Shown: piece by piece, positions 1-10,819 of the stretch
Position numbering within the stretch: the stretch's first letter is position 1
How the letters are laid out: every line of letters begins with the position of its first letter
Origin: Salinimonas marina
Lineage (GTDB): Bacteria; Pseudomonadota; Gammaproteobacteria; Enterobacterales; Alteromonadaceae
Length of the DNA: 64,000 nucleotides
Assembly (NCBI RefSeq): GCF_015644725.1
Contig: NZ_CP064795.1
Coordinates: 1,052,501-1,116,500 of the forward strand
Direction of reading: 5' to 3'
Made by a program: the position numbers and the translations under genes
Notes under the pieces: model-generated
Database searches by the model: none
What the model was told of the DNA's origin: nothing
What the model saw: only the letters and a program-made list of their open reading frames with translations

Positions 1-459
1 AAGGGTATTGAGCTAGGCTTTGTAACCCTGCATGTGGGCGCCGGTACCTTCCAGCCCGTGCGGGTCGATAATATTCTTGAACATAAGATGCACGCCGAAT
101 ACGCCGAAGTTGATGAAACCGTGGTGGAGGCCATTAAACGCACGAAAGCCGCGGGTAAGCGGGTTATTGCCGTGGGTACTACCTCGGTACGTTCAATTGA
201 GTCGGCCGCCAAAGCGGCGGGCGAGGCCGAGTTGATTGCACCATTTTTTGCTGACACCGAAATCTTTATCTACCCGGGTTTTGAATTTGAAGTCATCGAT
301 GCCATGTTCACCAACTTTCACCTGCCCGAGTCCACCCTGATGATGCTCATCAGTGCATTTGCCGGGCGTGACAACGTGATGAATGCCTATCAGCAGGCTA
401 TTGCGGCCGAGTACCGGTTTTTCAGTTACGGTGACAGTATGTTCATTGAACGGGCCTGA
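1..459 (+). CDS. queA: tRNA preQ1(34) S-adenosylmethionine ribosyltransferase-isomerase, C-terminal part
   Basis: Converts 7-aminomethyl-7-deazaguanine at tRNA position 34 into epoxyqueuosine using the ribosyl part of S-adenosylmethionine. The gene is cut by the window start: 152 codons are present, open from base 1 to the TGA at 457-459, against about 350 residues for the family. The visible segment has family-typical blocks such as [11 protein letters not shown] and [19 protein letters not shown]. It lies upstream of tgt, the usual queuosine gene order. The call rests on recognised sequence; the N-terminal half cannot be checked. Confidence 0.95.
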   Translation, partial: KGIELGFVTLHVGAGTFQPVRVDNILEHKMHAEYAEVDETVVEAIKRTKAAGKRVIAVGTTSVRSIESAAKAAGEAELIAPFFADTEIFIYPGFEFEVIDAMFTNFHLPESTLMMLISAFAGRDNVMNAYQQAIAAEYRFFSYGDSMFIERA

Positions 460-516
460 TACCGCCTTTCACAGGCAAAAATATAGCGATTGAGTATATC
501 GGGACATGATCTGTAG

Positions 517-1704
<1,188 letters not shown>

Positions 1705-1729
1705 CAACAACGAAAGATAGAGGAATATT

Positions 1730-2065
1730 ATGAGCTTATTCATTTCAAACGCTTACGCACAGTCAGCCGGTGGCCAGGAAGGTGGCGGCTTCGAAATGCT
1801 AATCATGCTGGGCGTGTTTGGTCTGATTTTTTACTTTTTGCTGTATCGTCCACAGGCTAAGCGTGTAAAAGAGCACAAAGCGCTGGTATCGTCGCTGAGT
1901 AAAAATGACGAAGTACTGACACAGGGCGGCCTGGTGGGCCGTATTGAGAAAGTTGTCGAAGATAAAGACTTCATCGAAATTGCCCTGAATGACACCAACA
2001 CTATTGTGGTGCAAAAGTCTTCTGTTACCGCCGTTCTGCCAAAAGGCACAATGAAAGCAATCTAA
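1730..2065 (+). CDS. yajC: Sec translocon accessory complex subunit YajC
   Basis: Small inner-membrane protein that associates with SecDF and SecYEG. The 111-residue product has one transmembrane segment (about residues 24-42, MLIMLGVFGLIFYFLLYR) followed by a basic cytoplasmic domain with the family pattern RPQAKRVKEH and GGLVGRIEKV. A good ribosome-binding site (AGAGGA) precedes the ATG. It lies directly before secD. Confidence 0.97.
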   Translation: MSLFISNAYAQSAGGQEGGGFEMLIMLGVFGLIFYFLLYRPQAKRVKEHKALVSSLSKNDEVLTQGGLVGRIEKVVEDKDFIEIALNDTNTIVVQKSSVTAVLPKGTMKAI

Positions 2066-2125
2066 TAAGTTCTACGCCGGAGCCGGACACGCTGTCTCCG
2101 GCGCCCGGCAAAAAGGAATTTGTCT

Positions 2126-3970
2126 GTGTTAAACAAGAACTCTGTCTGGAAGGTGATTCTTGCGGTCCTGTTTGTCGGACTGTGTGCATTATACGCCCTT
2201 CCTAATCTTTACGGTGAAGACAACGCCGTACAAATATCCGCTGGTCGTGATGCGGTTGTCACCGAACAAATGATTTCTCAGGTCGAGCAAACCCTGGCCT
2301 CAAACAACATTGATCCCAAACGCATAGAATTTGAAAATGAGCAGATTCTGGTGCGTCTTACTGGCTCTGAAGATCAGCTAAAAGCCCGGGAAATGCTGGA
2401 ACGTGCGCTGGGCGATGATTATATCGTAGCAATGAACCTGGCTGCTGATACGCCGGAATGGCTGGAAAGCCTGGGCGCCACACCCATGAAGCTGGGTCTG
2501 GATTTACGTGGTGGTGTGCACTTTCTGATGGAAGTGGATATGAGCGAAGCCATTGCTAAGTCGCTGGAAGATGCGGAAAGTGATTTTCGTACCGCGCTGC
2601 GTGAAGAAAAAATTCGTTATCGCACCGTGACCAAACGCGACGAACATGTCGATATCAAATTTCGTAGTGAAGAAACCCTGGAACAGGCGCAATTTTTCCT
2701 GCGTAACCGTAATCGCGATCTTCAGTTCACCGAAGCCGGCGACATGGTACTGCGTGCTACATTTTCAGAAGATAAGCTCAAAGAGATTCGTGATTACGCG
2801 GTAAAACAGAATATTACGATTTTGCGCAACCGGGTAAATCAGCTGGGTGTGGCCGAGCCGCTTATTCAAAAGCAAGGGGCTGATCGGATTGTCGTACAGC
2901 TGCCAGGAGTGCAGGACACTGCCCGCGCCAAAGAAATTCTGAATGCCACGGCCACGCTGGAATTTCGTCTGCTGGACCAGGACAACGATGTGCGTGATGC
3001 CATTAGTGGTCGGGTACCACCAGGGTCACAGTTAATCGAAGACAAAAACGGGCAACCGCAGCTGCTTGAAAAGCAGGTGATGCTGACGGGTAACCATATT
3101 ATCGACGCTAATAACAGCGTGGATGAATACGGCATCCCGCAGGTGAATATCTCACTGGACTCCGAAGGTGGTAACAAGATGTCGCGGGGCACCCGTGGCA
3201 ATATTGGTAAGCCCATGGCCACGGTTTTTATTGAATATAAAGCTACCGGTGAAAAAACTGACAAAGGTAAGCTGATTTTCGAAAAACATGAAGAAGTGAT
3301 TTCGGTCGCGACCATTCAGGCGCAACTGGGCAGCAGCTTTCGAATTACCGGTTTGGACTCGCCCAAAGAAGCTCGTGATTTAGCGCTACTGTTACGTGCA
3401 GGCGCATTGATTGCGCCCATTCAAATAGTGGAAGAGCGCACCGTTGGGCCAAGCCTGGGGCAGGAAAATATCGAGCTGGGTATGCAGGCCATTGTGTATG
3501 GTTTGCTGGCGGTTTTAGCCTTCATGCTGATTTACTACAAAGCCTTTGGCATCGTGGCTAATATTGCGCTGGTGTCTAACCTGGTGATGATTGTCGGTAT
3601 TATGTCGATGATTCCGGGGGCTACTCTGACCCTGCCGGGTATGGCGGGTATTGTTTTGACGGTAGGTATGGCGGTAGATGCCAACGTGCTTATCTTTGAA
3701 CGGATCCGTGAAGAGCTGAGGGAGGGGCGCAGTATCCAACAAGCCATACATCATGGTTATGACAGCGCCTTTTCAACCATTTTGGATGCCAACATTACCA
3801 CCTTTATTGCCGGCCTGATTCTATTTGCGGTGGGCACCGGCCCAATTAAAGGCTTTTCGATCACGCTGATGATTGGTATTGCGACTTCTATGTTTACGGC
3901 CATTTTGCTAACGCGCATTGTTGTTAATGCGGTGTGGGGCGGACGTAAAGTGAAGAAATTGGCGATTTAA
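2126..3970 (+). CDS. secD: protein translocase subunit SecD
   Basis: RND-type inner-membrane subunit that, with SecF, uses the proton-motive force to aid release of translocated proteins into the periplasm. I choose the GTG at 2126 (614 residues) over the TTG at 2120. The AGGA at 2114-2117 is 8 bases from the GTG but only 2 from the TTG, and the resulting LNKNSVWK start matches the known E. coli SecD beginning. TM1 is near residues 7-25, ending in [10 protein letters not shown] large periplasmic domain follows, then five C-terminal TM segments with the conserved [19 protein letters not shown] region. It is followed by secF after 11 bases. Confidence 0.97.
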   Translation: MLNKNSVWKVILAVLFVGLCALYALPNLYGEDNAVQISAGRDAVVTEQMISQVEQTLASNNIDPKRIEFENEQILVRLTGSEDQLKAREMLERALGDDYIVAMNLAADTPEWLESLGATPMKLGLDLRGGVHFLMEVDMSEAIAKSLEDAESDFRTALREEKIRYRTVTKRDEHVDIKFRSEETLEQAQFFLRNRNRDLQFTEAGDMVLRATFSEDKLKEIRDYAVKQNITILRNRVNQLGVAEPLIQKQGADRIVVQLPGVQDTARAKEILNATATLEFRLLDQDNDVRDAISGRVPPGSQLIEDKNGQPQLLEKQVMLTGNHIIDANNSVDEYGIPQVNISLDSEGGNKMSRGTRGNIGKPMATVFIEYKATGEKTDKGKLIFEKHEEVISVATIQAQLGSSFRITGLDSPKEARDLALLLRAGALIAPIQIVEERTVGPSLGQENIELGMQAIVYGLLAVLAFMLIYYKAFGIVANIALVSNLVMIVGIMSMIPGATLTLPGMAGIVLTVGMAVDANVLIFERIREELREGRSIQQAIHHGYDSAFSTILDANITTFIAGLILFAVGTGPIKGFSITLMIGIATSMFTAILLTRIVVNAVWGGRKVKKLAI

Positions 3971-3981
3971 GGAGAAAGCGA

Positions 3982-4923
3982 ATGCGTATTATCAATTTAT
4001 CCGAGACCGTCAATTTCATGCGTCTGCGCATGGTCACTACGATTTTCTCGTTTGTGTTACTGGCAGGTACCATTGGTTCGTTAGCCATTAATGGCCTGAA
4101 CTGGGGACTAGATTTTACCGGCGGCACCTTGATTGAAGTGGGGTACGAAGAACCCGCTAATTTGTCGAACATCCGAAAGCAACTAAATGCGGCCGACTTT
4201 GGCGATGCAGTCGTGCAAAACTTTGGCTCCAGTGAAGCGGTGCTGATTCGTATTGCTCCGCGCGACGGGGTTAAATCAGTCGAGGTGGGCAACCAGGTGG
4301 TGCAGGCTCTGCGGACCGGTGATACTGCGGTAGAAATGCGTCGTATCGAGTTTGTTGGCCCGAATGTTGGTGAAGAGCTGACCGAGCAGGGTGGACTGGC
4401 GATGCTGGTGGCGCTGATCTGTATCTTGCTGTATGTCGCCATGCGGTTTGAATGGCGCTTTGCATTAGGCTCGGTGGCGGCGCTGGCCCACGATGTATTG
4501 CTGACCTTAGGGTTGTTTTCAATCTTACAAATTGAATTCGATCTAACGGTGTTGGCGGCGGTATTGGCAGTTATTGGTTACTCTCTTAACGATACCATCG
4601 TGGTGTGCGACCGGATCCGGGAAAACTTCAGAAAAATCCGTAAAGGTGAGCCGATTGAGATTGTCAATATCTCATTGACGCAAACCCTGAACCGGACCCT
4701 GGTAACCTCATTAACCACCATTATTGTACTGGTCGCCTTGTTCTACAAAGGCGGAGCCTTGATCCACGGGTTTGCCACCGCCTTGCTGTTCGGTGTGATT
4801 ATCGGTACTTATTCATCGATTTATATTGCCAGTTCAGTAGCCCTTGCGCTGGGGATCAGCAAAGAAGATTTGATGCCACCGCAGGTGGAAAAAGAGGGCG
4901 CCGATATGGATCCTCATCCTTAG
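3982..4923 (+). CDS. secF: protein translocase subunit SecF
   Basis: Partner of SecD. The 313-residue protein has TM1 at about residues 20-37, then GLDFTGGTLIEV, the family signature after TM1. A periplasmic loop follows, then five TM segments with GYSLNDTIVVCDRIRENFRK in the conserved fourth TM region. A strong ribosome-binding site (AAGGAG) precedes the ATG. It is the last gene of the tgt-yajC-secD-secF unit, and an intrinsic terminator lies 29 bases after the stop. Confidence 0.97.
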   Translation: MRIINLSETVNFMRLRMVTTIFSFVLLAGTIGSLAINGLNWGLDFTGGTLIEVGYEEPANLSNIRKQLNAADFGDAVVQNFGSSEAVLIRIAPRDGVKSVEVGNQVVQALRTGDTAVEMRRIEFVGPNVGEELTEQGGLAMLVALICILLYVAMRFEWRFALGSVAALAHDVLLTLGLFSILQIEFDLTVLAAVLAVIGYSLNDTIVVCDRIRENFRKIRKGEPIEIVNISLTQTLNRTLVTSLTTIIVLVALFYKGGALIHGFATALLFGVIIGTYSSIYIASSVALALGISKEDLMPPQVEKEGADMDPHP

Positions 4924-4951
4924 GCGTTGTCTTCGATATTTTACAAAAATT

Positions 4952-4981
4952 AAAAAGCCGTCCATCTAAGGGCGGCTTTTT
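4952..4981 (+). terminator. intrinsic terminator after secF
   Basis: Twelve-base-pair stem (AAAAAGCCGTCC paired with GGGCGGCTTTTT, one G-T pair) around an ATCTAA loop, ending in a T run. It closes the secDF transcription unit. Confidence 0.9.
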
Positions 4982-5033
4982 ATTTGTGCAATTTTTGGTA
5001 GCCTTGAATCAGGAATTTAACTAAGGACTGGTT

Positions 5034-5941
5034 ATGCTATCTCGTTTACTTTGTTGTGTATTATTGATTCTCAGCGCTTGGTCGGCGCAGGCGACGGTCA
5101 CACCCTGGCTGGAATTTAAATTACAAGACGGCCATATTTCCCTCCCCGTGACCGTCAGTGGTCATCCCACCTATGCCATTTTAGACAGTGGCGCCCAAAT
5201 GAATGCTATTAATAAAAAATTTATTGATAAACACGAATTAAATTATACCGGAGTTGGGACCACCTATATCAATGGTCCGTTCGGGAAAAAAGGCATAAAA
5301 AATTATCCAATATCCCGGTGGGAATGTTTGGTACAACTACAGGAATAAACAATGTAGTAGAAGCCGCTTTAGGTCATAGCTCTATAGGACTGTTACTGGG
5401 CGCTCCGTTGTTTCAGGGCAACGTTATGCAAATAGATTATCCTGGCCGGAAATTGCGGCTTATCAGCCGTGACGTGGTAAATTTACATAAGATAAAAAAT
5501 ATACCTATGGTAGAGCAGCGCGGTTCTGGCATGCCTTTGGTTGAAGTTACCTTGAACGGGCAAAGGACATGGTTAGTGCTGGACACCGGTAATGCTGGCG
5601 GCATCATGATTGAGCGAAGCCTTGCAGAAGGTTTGGGTTTAGCAAATTCAGACAATCAGGTGCACCAGGCCAGTGATATTAGTAAAACGGTTAAACTCGA
5701 ATCTACCAGAATAGATGAGGTGGTTTTTGGACCCTATACACTCGAAAATATGCTGGTGTCTTTTAATGCTGAAGGCAGTAATATCGACTTAAACAATCAA
5801 TACAAAACCACAGGCACCCGCATCAGAGGCAAAAAGGTCGAGGGGTTAATTGGATATGAAGTGTTGAAACACTTTGTGATCACCATGGACTACCAGCGCG
5901 CTTACCTGCACGCCGGCTTACCGGAACAAGATAGCGAATAA
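5034..5941 (+). pseudogene. retropepsin-like aspartic protease family protein, split by a one-base frameshift
   Basis: Two overlapping reading frames (5034-5348 and 5318-5941) together make one protein of about 302 residues. It starts with a signal peptide (MLSRLLCCVLLILSAWSAQA), so it should be periplasmic. Two aspartyl-protease-like motifs are visible: AILDSGAQ in the first part and LVLDTGNAGG in the second, each within a retropepsin-type fold repeat. Adding one A to the A6 run at 5297-5302 (or 5286-5291) restores a continuous frame reading through KKLSNIPVGMFGTTTG. The substrate is unknown. It stands alone between secF and suhB. The break may be a sequence error, since six other genes here show the same kind of break. 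Confidence 0.8.
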
Positions 5942-5951
5942 CCGGGTATAC

Positions 5952-5986
5952 AAAAAAGCCCGATGCGGGTAAACCGGCACCGGGCT
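5952..5986 (-). terminator. intrinsic terminator of suhB
   Basis: Read on the minus strand, a 13-base-pair stem with two mismatches (outer arm AGCCCG/CGGGCT, TTTA loop) is followed by six T. It lies 77 bases beyond the suhB stop. No T run is present on the plus strand, so it serves suhB and not the upstream gene. Confidence 0.75.
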
Positions 5987-6062
5987 AACGATTAAGCCTG
6001 TAACCACGTAAGTGGTGAAGAGGTGGTGTTGTTAAGGCATTGTCGTGATATTTAGATTGTAT

Positions 6063-6839
6063 TTATTTTAAGTGTTTTACCAGGCCCTGTACTACTTTCG
6101 GGCTTCCGGCAACCACTTCGCCTTTGTATAAAGGATCGTTATTACCGGCAAAATCCGTTACCAGTCCACCTGACTCACGTACCATCAACTCGCCGGCCGC
6201 AATATCCCAGCATTTGATACCACGCTCCCAGTAGCCATCGTGGCGACCGGCGGCAACATACGCCAAATCCAATGCCGCACTGCCGGCACGACGTACATCA
6301 CCACATTCATGGAAAATCTTATTCAGGCTTAAAGCGAATTCGCCATACTGCTGTTTGTTTCTGAACGGTAAACCGGTGGCCAGCACAGTGTCGGTAAGAT
6401 CCCGCGGTTTGGTTACACGAATACGATAGCCATTTAGCTGCGCACCTTTACCCCGGCTGGCAGTAAAAATTTCGCCACGGATAGGATCGAAGATGACCGC
6501 CTGATCAAGACGGCCTTTATATAGCAGCGCAATAGAAACGGCAAAGTGAGGAATGCCTTTGATAAAATTGGTGGTGCCATCTAACGGGTCAATAATCCAC
6601 TGAAAATCAGAATCTTCGCCATTGGTTTCGCCACTTTCCTCACCCAGGAAACAATGATTAGGAAAAGACTGACGAATTTTATAAATAATTGCTTTTTCTG
6701 CTTCCTTGTCGATATGTGTCACATAATCGTTACTGCCCTTTTCCTGCAGTTGCAAGTCATCACGATTTTCAAAACCACGGACAATAATCGTACCGGCCAC
6801 ACGCGCAGCGCGGACCGCAATATTCAGCATAGGATGCAT
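6063..6839 (-). CDS. suhB: inositol-1-monophosphatase family protein SuhB
   Basis: Magnesium-dependent inositol monophosphatase; in E. coli it also acts as a Nus factor in rRNA antitermination. The ATG at 6839 gives [13 protein letters not shown], identical to the E. coli start; the in-frame TTG at 6851 is less likely. The 258-residue product has the metal sites [21 protein letters not shown] and [16 protein letters not shown] in the usual order. It is transcribed divergently from trmJ, the arrangement seen in many gammaproteobacteria. Confidence 0.97.
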   Translation of the reverse strand: MHPMLNIAVRAARVAGTIIVRGFENRDDLQLQEKGSNDYVTHIDKEAEKAIIYKIRQSFPNHCFLGEESGETNGEDSDFQWIIDPLDGTTNFIKGIPHFAVSIALLYKGRLDQAVIFDPIRGEIFTASRGKGAQLNGYRIRVTKPRDLTDTVLATGLPFRNKQQYGEFALSLNKIFHECGDVRRAGSAALDLAYVAAGRHDGYWERGIKCWDIAAGELMVRESGGLVTDFAGNNDPLYKGEVVAGSPKVVQGLVKHLK

Positions 6840-7047
6840 AGTCACCACCAATTGTAAAAGATCGAAGTTCGGACACGCCGGTTACGGCATGGCCGATAAA
6901 AAACGCGCGAAGTGTACCGACTGTTCGCCTAATATGCAATGTATGATGCCGCTTGAGGCAGTTAAAAATTGGCAGCGTGCCGCAATAGCCCGCCAAAGCA
7001 GACTTATGTTAGAATTTACTACAAACCATTCAAACAAAAACAAAACC

Positions 7048-7767
7048 ATGCTGGAAAATATCAGGGTTGTCCTTGTCAATACGTCTCACACAGGCAACAT
7101 CGGCTCAGCCGCCCGGGCCATGAAAACAATGGGATTGAGTAATCTTTATCTGGTTGACCCGGTGCAGGCACCAGATGGTAAATCAAGTGCGATGGCAGCG
7201 GGCGCTGGCGATGTGCTTGGTAATGCGACCACCGTGACCACCTTAGAAGAAGCCGTTGCCGGCTGCGGTTTGGTGGTAGGCACTTCGGCCCGGTCGCGGA
7301 CCCACTCCTGGCCTATGCTCGACCCACGCCAATGTGGTGAAAAAATGATTGCCGAAGTTCCCAAGTACCCGGTGGCACTGGTGTTTGGCCGCGAAAATAA
7401 CGGTCTGACCAATGAAGAGTTGCAACAGTGCCATTATCATGTGTGCATTCCGGCGAATCCTGAATACAGTTCTCTTAATTTGGCGATGGCAGTTCAAACC
7501 TTATGCTATGAAGTGCGTATGGCCTGGTTAGCGCAGGAAACGATCCCGGAAGAGCCGAATGACTACCCGCTTAACGATGACCTGGAGCGCTTCTACCAGC
7601 ATTTAGAAAGCAGTTTAATGGGCACAGGTTTTGTGGTGAAGAATCACCCTGGGCTGGTAATGACCAAATTACGCCGCTTATTTAATCGTGCCCGTCCTGA
7701 GTCACAGGAGTTGAATATCTTGCGTGGTATACTTTCTTCCATTGATAAGGCAGTTAAAAAAGACTAA
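7048..7767 (+). CDS. trmJ: tRNA (cytidine(32)/uridine(32)-2'-O)-methyltransferase TrmJ
   Basis: SPOUT-class methyltransferase that 2'-O-methylates position 32 of some tRNAs. The ATG at 7048 gives [17 protein letters not shown], matching the start of E. coli TrmJ; the frame stays open upstream but has no family similarity there. The 239-residue product has the SAM-binding knot motifs [16 protein letters not shown] and [17 protein letters not shown]. The next gene, cysE, begins 5 bases after the stop, so the two are probably cotranscribed. Confidence 0.97.
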   Translation: MLENIRVVLVNTSHTGNIGSAARAMKTMGLSNLYLVDPVQAPDGKSSAMAAGAGDVLGNATTVTTLEEAVAGCGLVVGTSARSRTHSWPMLDPRQCGEKMIAEVPKYPVALVFGRENNGLTNEELQQCHYHVCIPANPEYSSLNLAMAVQTLCYEVRMAWLAQETIPEEPNDYPLNDDLERFYQHLESSLMGTGFVVKNHPGLVMTKLRRLFNRARPESQELNILRGILSSIDKAVKKD

Positions 7768-7772
7768 TCCCC

Positions 7773-8597
7773 ATGTTTTCAAGAATAAAAGACGATATTC
7801 GTGGCGTATTTCATCGGGATCCTGCCGCCCGCAATACCTTTGAGGTATTGACCAACTATCCGGGCTTACATGCTATCTGGATACACCGTGTGGCGCATCG
7901 GCTGTGGCGCGCGAACTTTAAGTGGCTGGCACGCAGCTTGTCCACTTTCAGTCGCTGGCTGACAGGCATCGAAATCCATCCCGGCGCAAAACTGGGAAGA
8001 CGCTTTTTTATCGACCATGGCATGGGGGTCGTCATTGGTGAGACCGCTGAGATTGGCGATGATGTTACGCTATACCATGGGGTGACATTAGGCGGAACTT
8101 CATGGCAGGCTGGCAAACGCCACCCTACGCTTGAAAACAACGTGGTGGTGGGCGCAGGGGCAAAAGTATTGGGTCCGATTACCATCGGCGAAGGCGCCAA
8201 AGTCGGCTCAAATTCGGTGGTGGTAAAAAGCGCGCCGGCCGGCTCTACGGTGGTGGGTATTCCCGGGCGCATTGTATTGAGTCAGGGCACCCGGCAGGAA
8301 GCCGAGCAAAAAACCGACAAGCGCAATTGTATTGCACAAAAATATGGGTTTGATGCGTATGCCATATCGCCAGATAACCCCGATCCGGTGGCTAATGCGA
8401 TGGGCATCATGCTGGAACATATGCATCAGATGGACCATAAAGTGGAAGAGATGTGCGGAGTGATTCGCTCGATGGGCGGCGATGTCTGTACGGACAATCT
8501 GCATTCACTAAGCAAAGAAGATTTTGCAGAAACCGGTATAGATCCTGTGGTCAAAGAACACGAAGACGAGCATGCGTCGTTCGACCCTAAAATTTAA
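7773..8597 (+). CDS. cysE: serine O-acetyltransferase
   Basis: Acetylates L-serine with acetyl-CoA, the first step of cysteine synthesis. The 274-residue protein has an N-terminal helical part and a left-handed beta-helix of hexapeptide repeats (about residues 65-170) with the conserved [19 protein letters not shown] and YHGVTLGGT segments. It is the shorter CysE type that often sits before iscR and iscS, linking cysteine supply to cysteine desulfuration. Here two minus-strand genes separate it from iscR. The C-terminal tail of about 90 residues, rich in Met, His and Glu, is longer than in the minimal enzymes. Confidence 0.95.
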   Translation: MFSRIKDDIRGVFHRDPAARNTFEVLTNYPGLHAIWIHRVAHRLWRANFKWLARSLSTFSRWLTGIEIHPGAKLGRRFFIDHGMGVVIGETAEIGDDVTLYHGVTLGGTSWQAGKRHPTLENNVVVGAGAKVLGPITIGEGAKVGSNSVVVKSAPAGSTVVGIPGRIVLSQGTRQEAEQKTDKRNCIAQKYGFDAYAISPDNPDPVANAMGIMLEHMHQMDHKVEEMCGVIRSMGGDVCTDNLHSLSKEDFAETGIDPVVKEHEDEHASFDPKI

Positions 8598-8814
8598 AAC
8601 AGGCCAACTCGGGGGGTAGCGACAGTAGCATCGGCCGGAGCGTAACAGCCATGTCACAAAAACCAGGCATAAAAGCCAGGCGATAAAAGCCAGCCCCACA
8701 GCTGTTAGAACGGTTTGACAAAGTAGTAGCCACCGAGCATCTTTGTGGTGTTGGAAGATTGCCCGCACCAAGGCCAGGGCTTCAGCAGGCGAAATTGGCG
8801 TCGGATAGAGGACT

Positions 8815-8857
8815 GAGTGACTGCGCGTTCCAGGTAAAGCGCTACGCGCAGTCACTC
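8815..8857. repeat. perfect 14-bp inverted repeat after cysE and the GGDEF gene
   Basis: GAGTGACTGCGCGT (8815-8828) and ACGCGCAGTCACTC (8844-8857) are exact inverse complements around a 15-base spacer. It lies 10 bases beyond the 3' end of the minus-strand diguanylate cyclase gene and about 220 bases beyond cysE. No T run follows on either strand, so it is not a classical intrinsic terminator. The rest of 8598-8866 shows no convincing gene. Confidence 0.8.
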
Positions 8858-8866
8858 GGTCAGGAA

Positions 8867-9856
8867 TTAAATAGCGAAGCGGCGAGTGGGGGAGCGAGTT
8901 GCTTTCTTATTTGCATACATCGCAGCATCGGCACGGGCGAGCATCGCATCAATGGGTTCATTGTTTTGACGGTGCGCCAGCCCCACGCTGTATTCAATAT
9001 CGTAGCCGCGCGAAGTGGTTCGATTAAATTCCTCCACCTCTTGGGCAAAGCGGGCCATCACCGTGCGGGTTCCTGCCGAATCAGTACCGGTGAGCAACAC
9101 CACAAATTCATCGCCCCCCAGACGCGCAAATACATCTGACTCACGAAAAACCCGCTTTAGTAAATTAGCAAAAGTCACCAGGGCGCGGTCGCCTTCAGCG
9201 TGCCCGAACTGATCGTTAATTGGCTTAAAGTGATTCAGGTCAAACATCAACACTGTTACATCCATCTGCAAACGCTGGCAGTGGTGCAGGGCATAATTTG
9301 CGAGCACATTAAAACCCCGTCGATTAGAAATCAGGGTAAGCTCATCCAGGGTCGCCAGCTGCATCGCAGCAATTTCCTGTTCTACCATCACCGCCAGATC
9401 TTTCAGTAACTGAATATCTTCGTCTTCGAGCTCATGGGGTTTGGTATCAATTAAACACAAAGTGCCGATATTGTGACCATTAGCGGCTTTGAGAGGACTG
9501 GCAGCATAGAAGCGAATTTCAGGCCCCTGGGTTACCAGTGGATTGTCATGAAAACGAATATCTTCCAGCGCGTTAGGCACACAAAACACATCGTCGCTTA
9601 AAATAGCATGGCCGCAAAAAGAAATATCCCGGGGGGTTTCGGTGACATCCAGGCCCTGCGCCGACTTAAACCATTGGCGTTCAATGTCCACCAGGCTTAC
9701 CAGGGAAACAGGCACCCCAAACATACGTTTGGCCATACGGGTGATTCGGTCGAAACGTTCTTCGGGCTCGGTATCAAGAATTTTTAAGGCATGGAGCGTG
9801 TTCAAACGTTCCGCTTCGTCTTTCGGAAATTCGGGCGCTATCATCGGATATCTCAT
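8867..9856 (-). CDS. GAF domain-containing diguanylate cyclase (GGDEF)
   Basis: Predicted to make cyclic di-GMP from GTP. The 329-residue protein has no TM segment. A GAF sensor domain covers about residues 25-165, with FCGHAI and RFYAASPL blocks typical of this class. The GGDEF domain covers about residues 170-325 and keeps an intact GGDEF motif in ARLGGDEFVVLL. Five residues before it is RESD, a canonical RxxD inhibitory site, so product feedback is expected. It is a single gene between cysE and the RRM gene. The ligand of the GAF domain is unknown. Confidence 0.92.
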   Translation of the reverse strand: MRYPMIAPEFPKDEAERLNTLHALKILDTEPEERFDRITRMAKRMFGVPVSLVSLVDIERQWFKSAQGLDVTETPRDISFCGHAILSDDVFCVPNALEDIRFHDNPLVTQGPEIRFYAASPLKAANGHNIGTLCLIDTKPHELEDEDIQLLKDLAVMVEQEIAAMQLATLDELTLISNRRGFNVLANYALHHCQRLQMDVTVLMFDLNHFKPINDQFGHAEGDRALVTFANLLKRVFRESDVFARLGGDEFVVLLTGTDSAGTRTVMARFAQEVEEFNRTTSRGYDIEYSVGLAHRQNNEPIDAMLARADAAMYANKKATRSPTRRFAI

Positions 9857-10091
9857 AGATCAAGTTAAATTAATCTTAGCCGCAATCCAAACTGCTACCA
9901 ACTAGACAATAGACTAATACCAGTGGGTACCACGCGCCGAGAGCGAGGGCAGCAGACAATCCCCCTGGCTGTAGATAACAAATTATACACTTCTAACAGG
10001 CACCAAGCACCAGATAGGGTCAGCTACAGACGATACTATTCGCCTACCTGCTGTGCAGAACCCGGCCTATTCTTCGAGGATAGGTGATGCT

Positions 10092-10382
10092 TTAATCTTT
10101 ACCGCTGGAGGGGGCGTCGCTGGCGTTTTCAGCATCAGCTTTTTTGTCGTCGGCTTTTTTGACCCGAATTTTTGTTTCACCCACACCTTGGTTATTCAGA
10201 TTTTTAATCGCCGCTTTGGCATCACCTGGCTTCGGCATCTCAACAAAAGCAAACCCTTTCGACTGTCCCGTCTTCTGGTCCATCACCAGGTTACAGGACT
10301 GCACCACGCCATAGGCACTGAACAAATTGGTAAGTTCTGCTTCGGTGGTGGTACGATCTAAATTTCTGACTAGAATTTTCAT
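10092..10382 (-). CDS. small RNA-binding protein with one RRM domain
   Basis: A 96-residue protein made of one RNA recognition motif followed by an acidic and lysine-rich tail (from about residue 75). RNP2 is ILVRNL near the N-terminus and RNP1 is KGFAFVEM near residue 44, both with the aromatic residues that stack on RNA. Bacterial proteins of this kind are often cold-induced, but no function is proven. The start codon lacks a good Shine-Dalgarno sequence, and a hairpin precedes it in the leader (10414-10438). Confidence 0.9.
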   Translation of the reverse strand: MKILVRNLDRTTTEAELTNLFSAYGVVQSCNLVMDQKTGQSKGFAFVEMPKPGDAKAAIKNLNNQGVGETKIRVKKADDKKADAENASDAPSSGKD

Positions 10383-10413
10383 AAATAATTTTCACATAAA
10401 AATGATGATGTTT

Positions 10414-10438
10414 AGGTAATGTCTGAAAAACATCACCT
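10414..10438 (-). promoter_or_regulatory. possible leader hairpin of the RRM gene
   Basis: On the minus strand AGGTGATGT and ACATTACCT pair with one G-U across a TTTTCAG loop, 31 bases before the RRM start codon. On the plus strand the same pair would be an A-C mismatch, so the fold suits RNA made in the direction of the RRM gene. Apart from this hairpin and the iscR promoter, I see nothing definite in 10383-10819. Confidence 0.35.
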
Positions 10439-10757
10439 GAGAGTAAGGTAGCATTTCGCGCAAACCGGCTGGGTTTTGAGGAAAGCCCGAGACATTCAGC
10501 GAAGAAATCGTAGCTAATAGTAACAGTTTCTCTACCGGCATTCTTGCCTTTGTCAGTCACCACGCCAGCGGGTGCGCTGCACGGTTGATGCTATCAGTGC
10601 AATCGTTATGGTCCGATCATATAAACGGAATATAGTTGAAGATAGAATAAAGCTCCCTTCCAGACAACTTTAACATTAAACAACCGGTTAAGCGGTCCTG
10701 ACAGTGTATGCAGGTGTGATTGAAGCCAATAGGAACACGGTTTTGTCGCCAGGTTAA

Positions 10758-10790
10758 ATAGTTGACCAATTTAGTCAGGTATGGAACAAT
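10758..10790 (+). promoter_or_regulatory. iscR promoter overlapped by a type-1 IscR site
   Basis: Bases 10758-10782 (ATAGTTGACC, then AATTT, then AGTCAGGTAT) match the published type-1 IscR consensus (ATASYYGACTRWWWYAGTCRRSTAT) at 24 of 25 positions. The -35 TTGACC (10762-10767) lies inside the site. A 17-base spacer leads to AACAAT (10785-10790) as the -10. This predicts autorepression by [2Fe-2S]-IscR, as in E. coli. The match was made by eye against a remembered consensus. Confidence 0.85.
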
Positions 10791-10819
10791 TCTGCTATCA
10801 AAAACGGCAGGGGAGTTCT

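Noticed and set aside
5286..5348. Programmed ribosomal frameshifting in the retropepsin-like gene (and the other split genes)
   Set aside because: No slippery heptamer with a downstream stimulatory structure was evident, and the same one-base deficit in seven unrelated genes is better explained by homopolymer errors.
8508..8855. A 115-codon minus-strand frame as a membrane protein gene
   Set aside because: Its start codon lies in an inverted repeat, it has no Shine-Dalgarno sequence, and its last 30 codons are antisense to cysE. It is kept only as a possible remnant among the findings.
10291..10563. A 90-codon minus-strand frame upstream of and overlapping the RRM gene
   Set aside because: It is in a different frame from the well-supported RRM protein and has no recognisable features.
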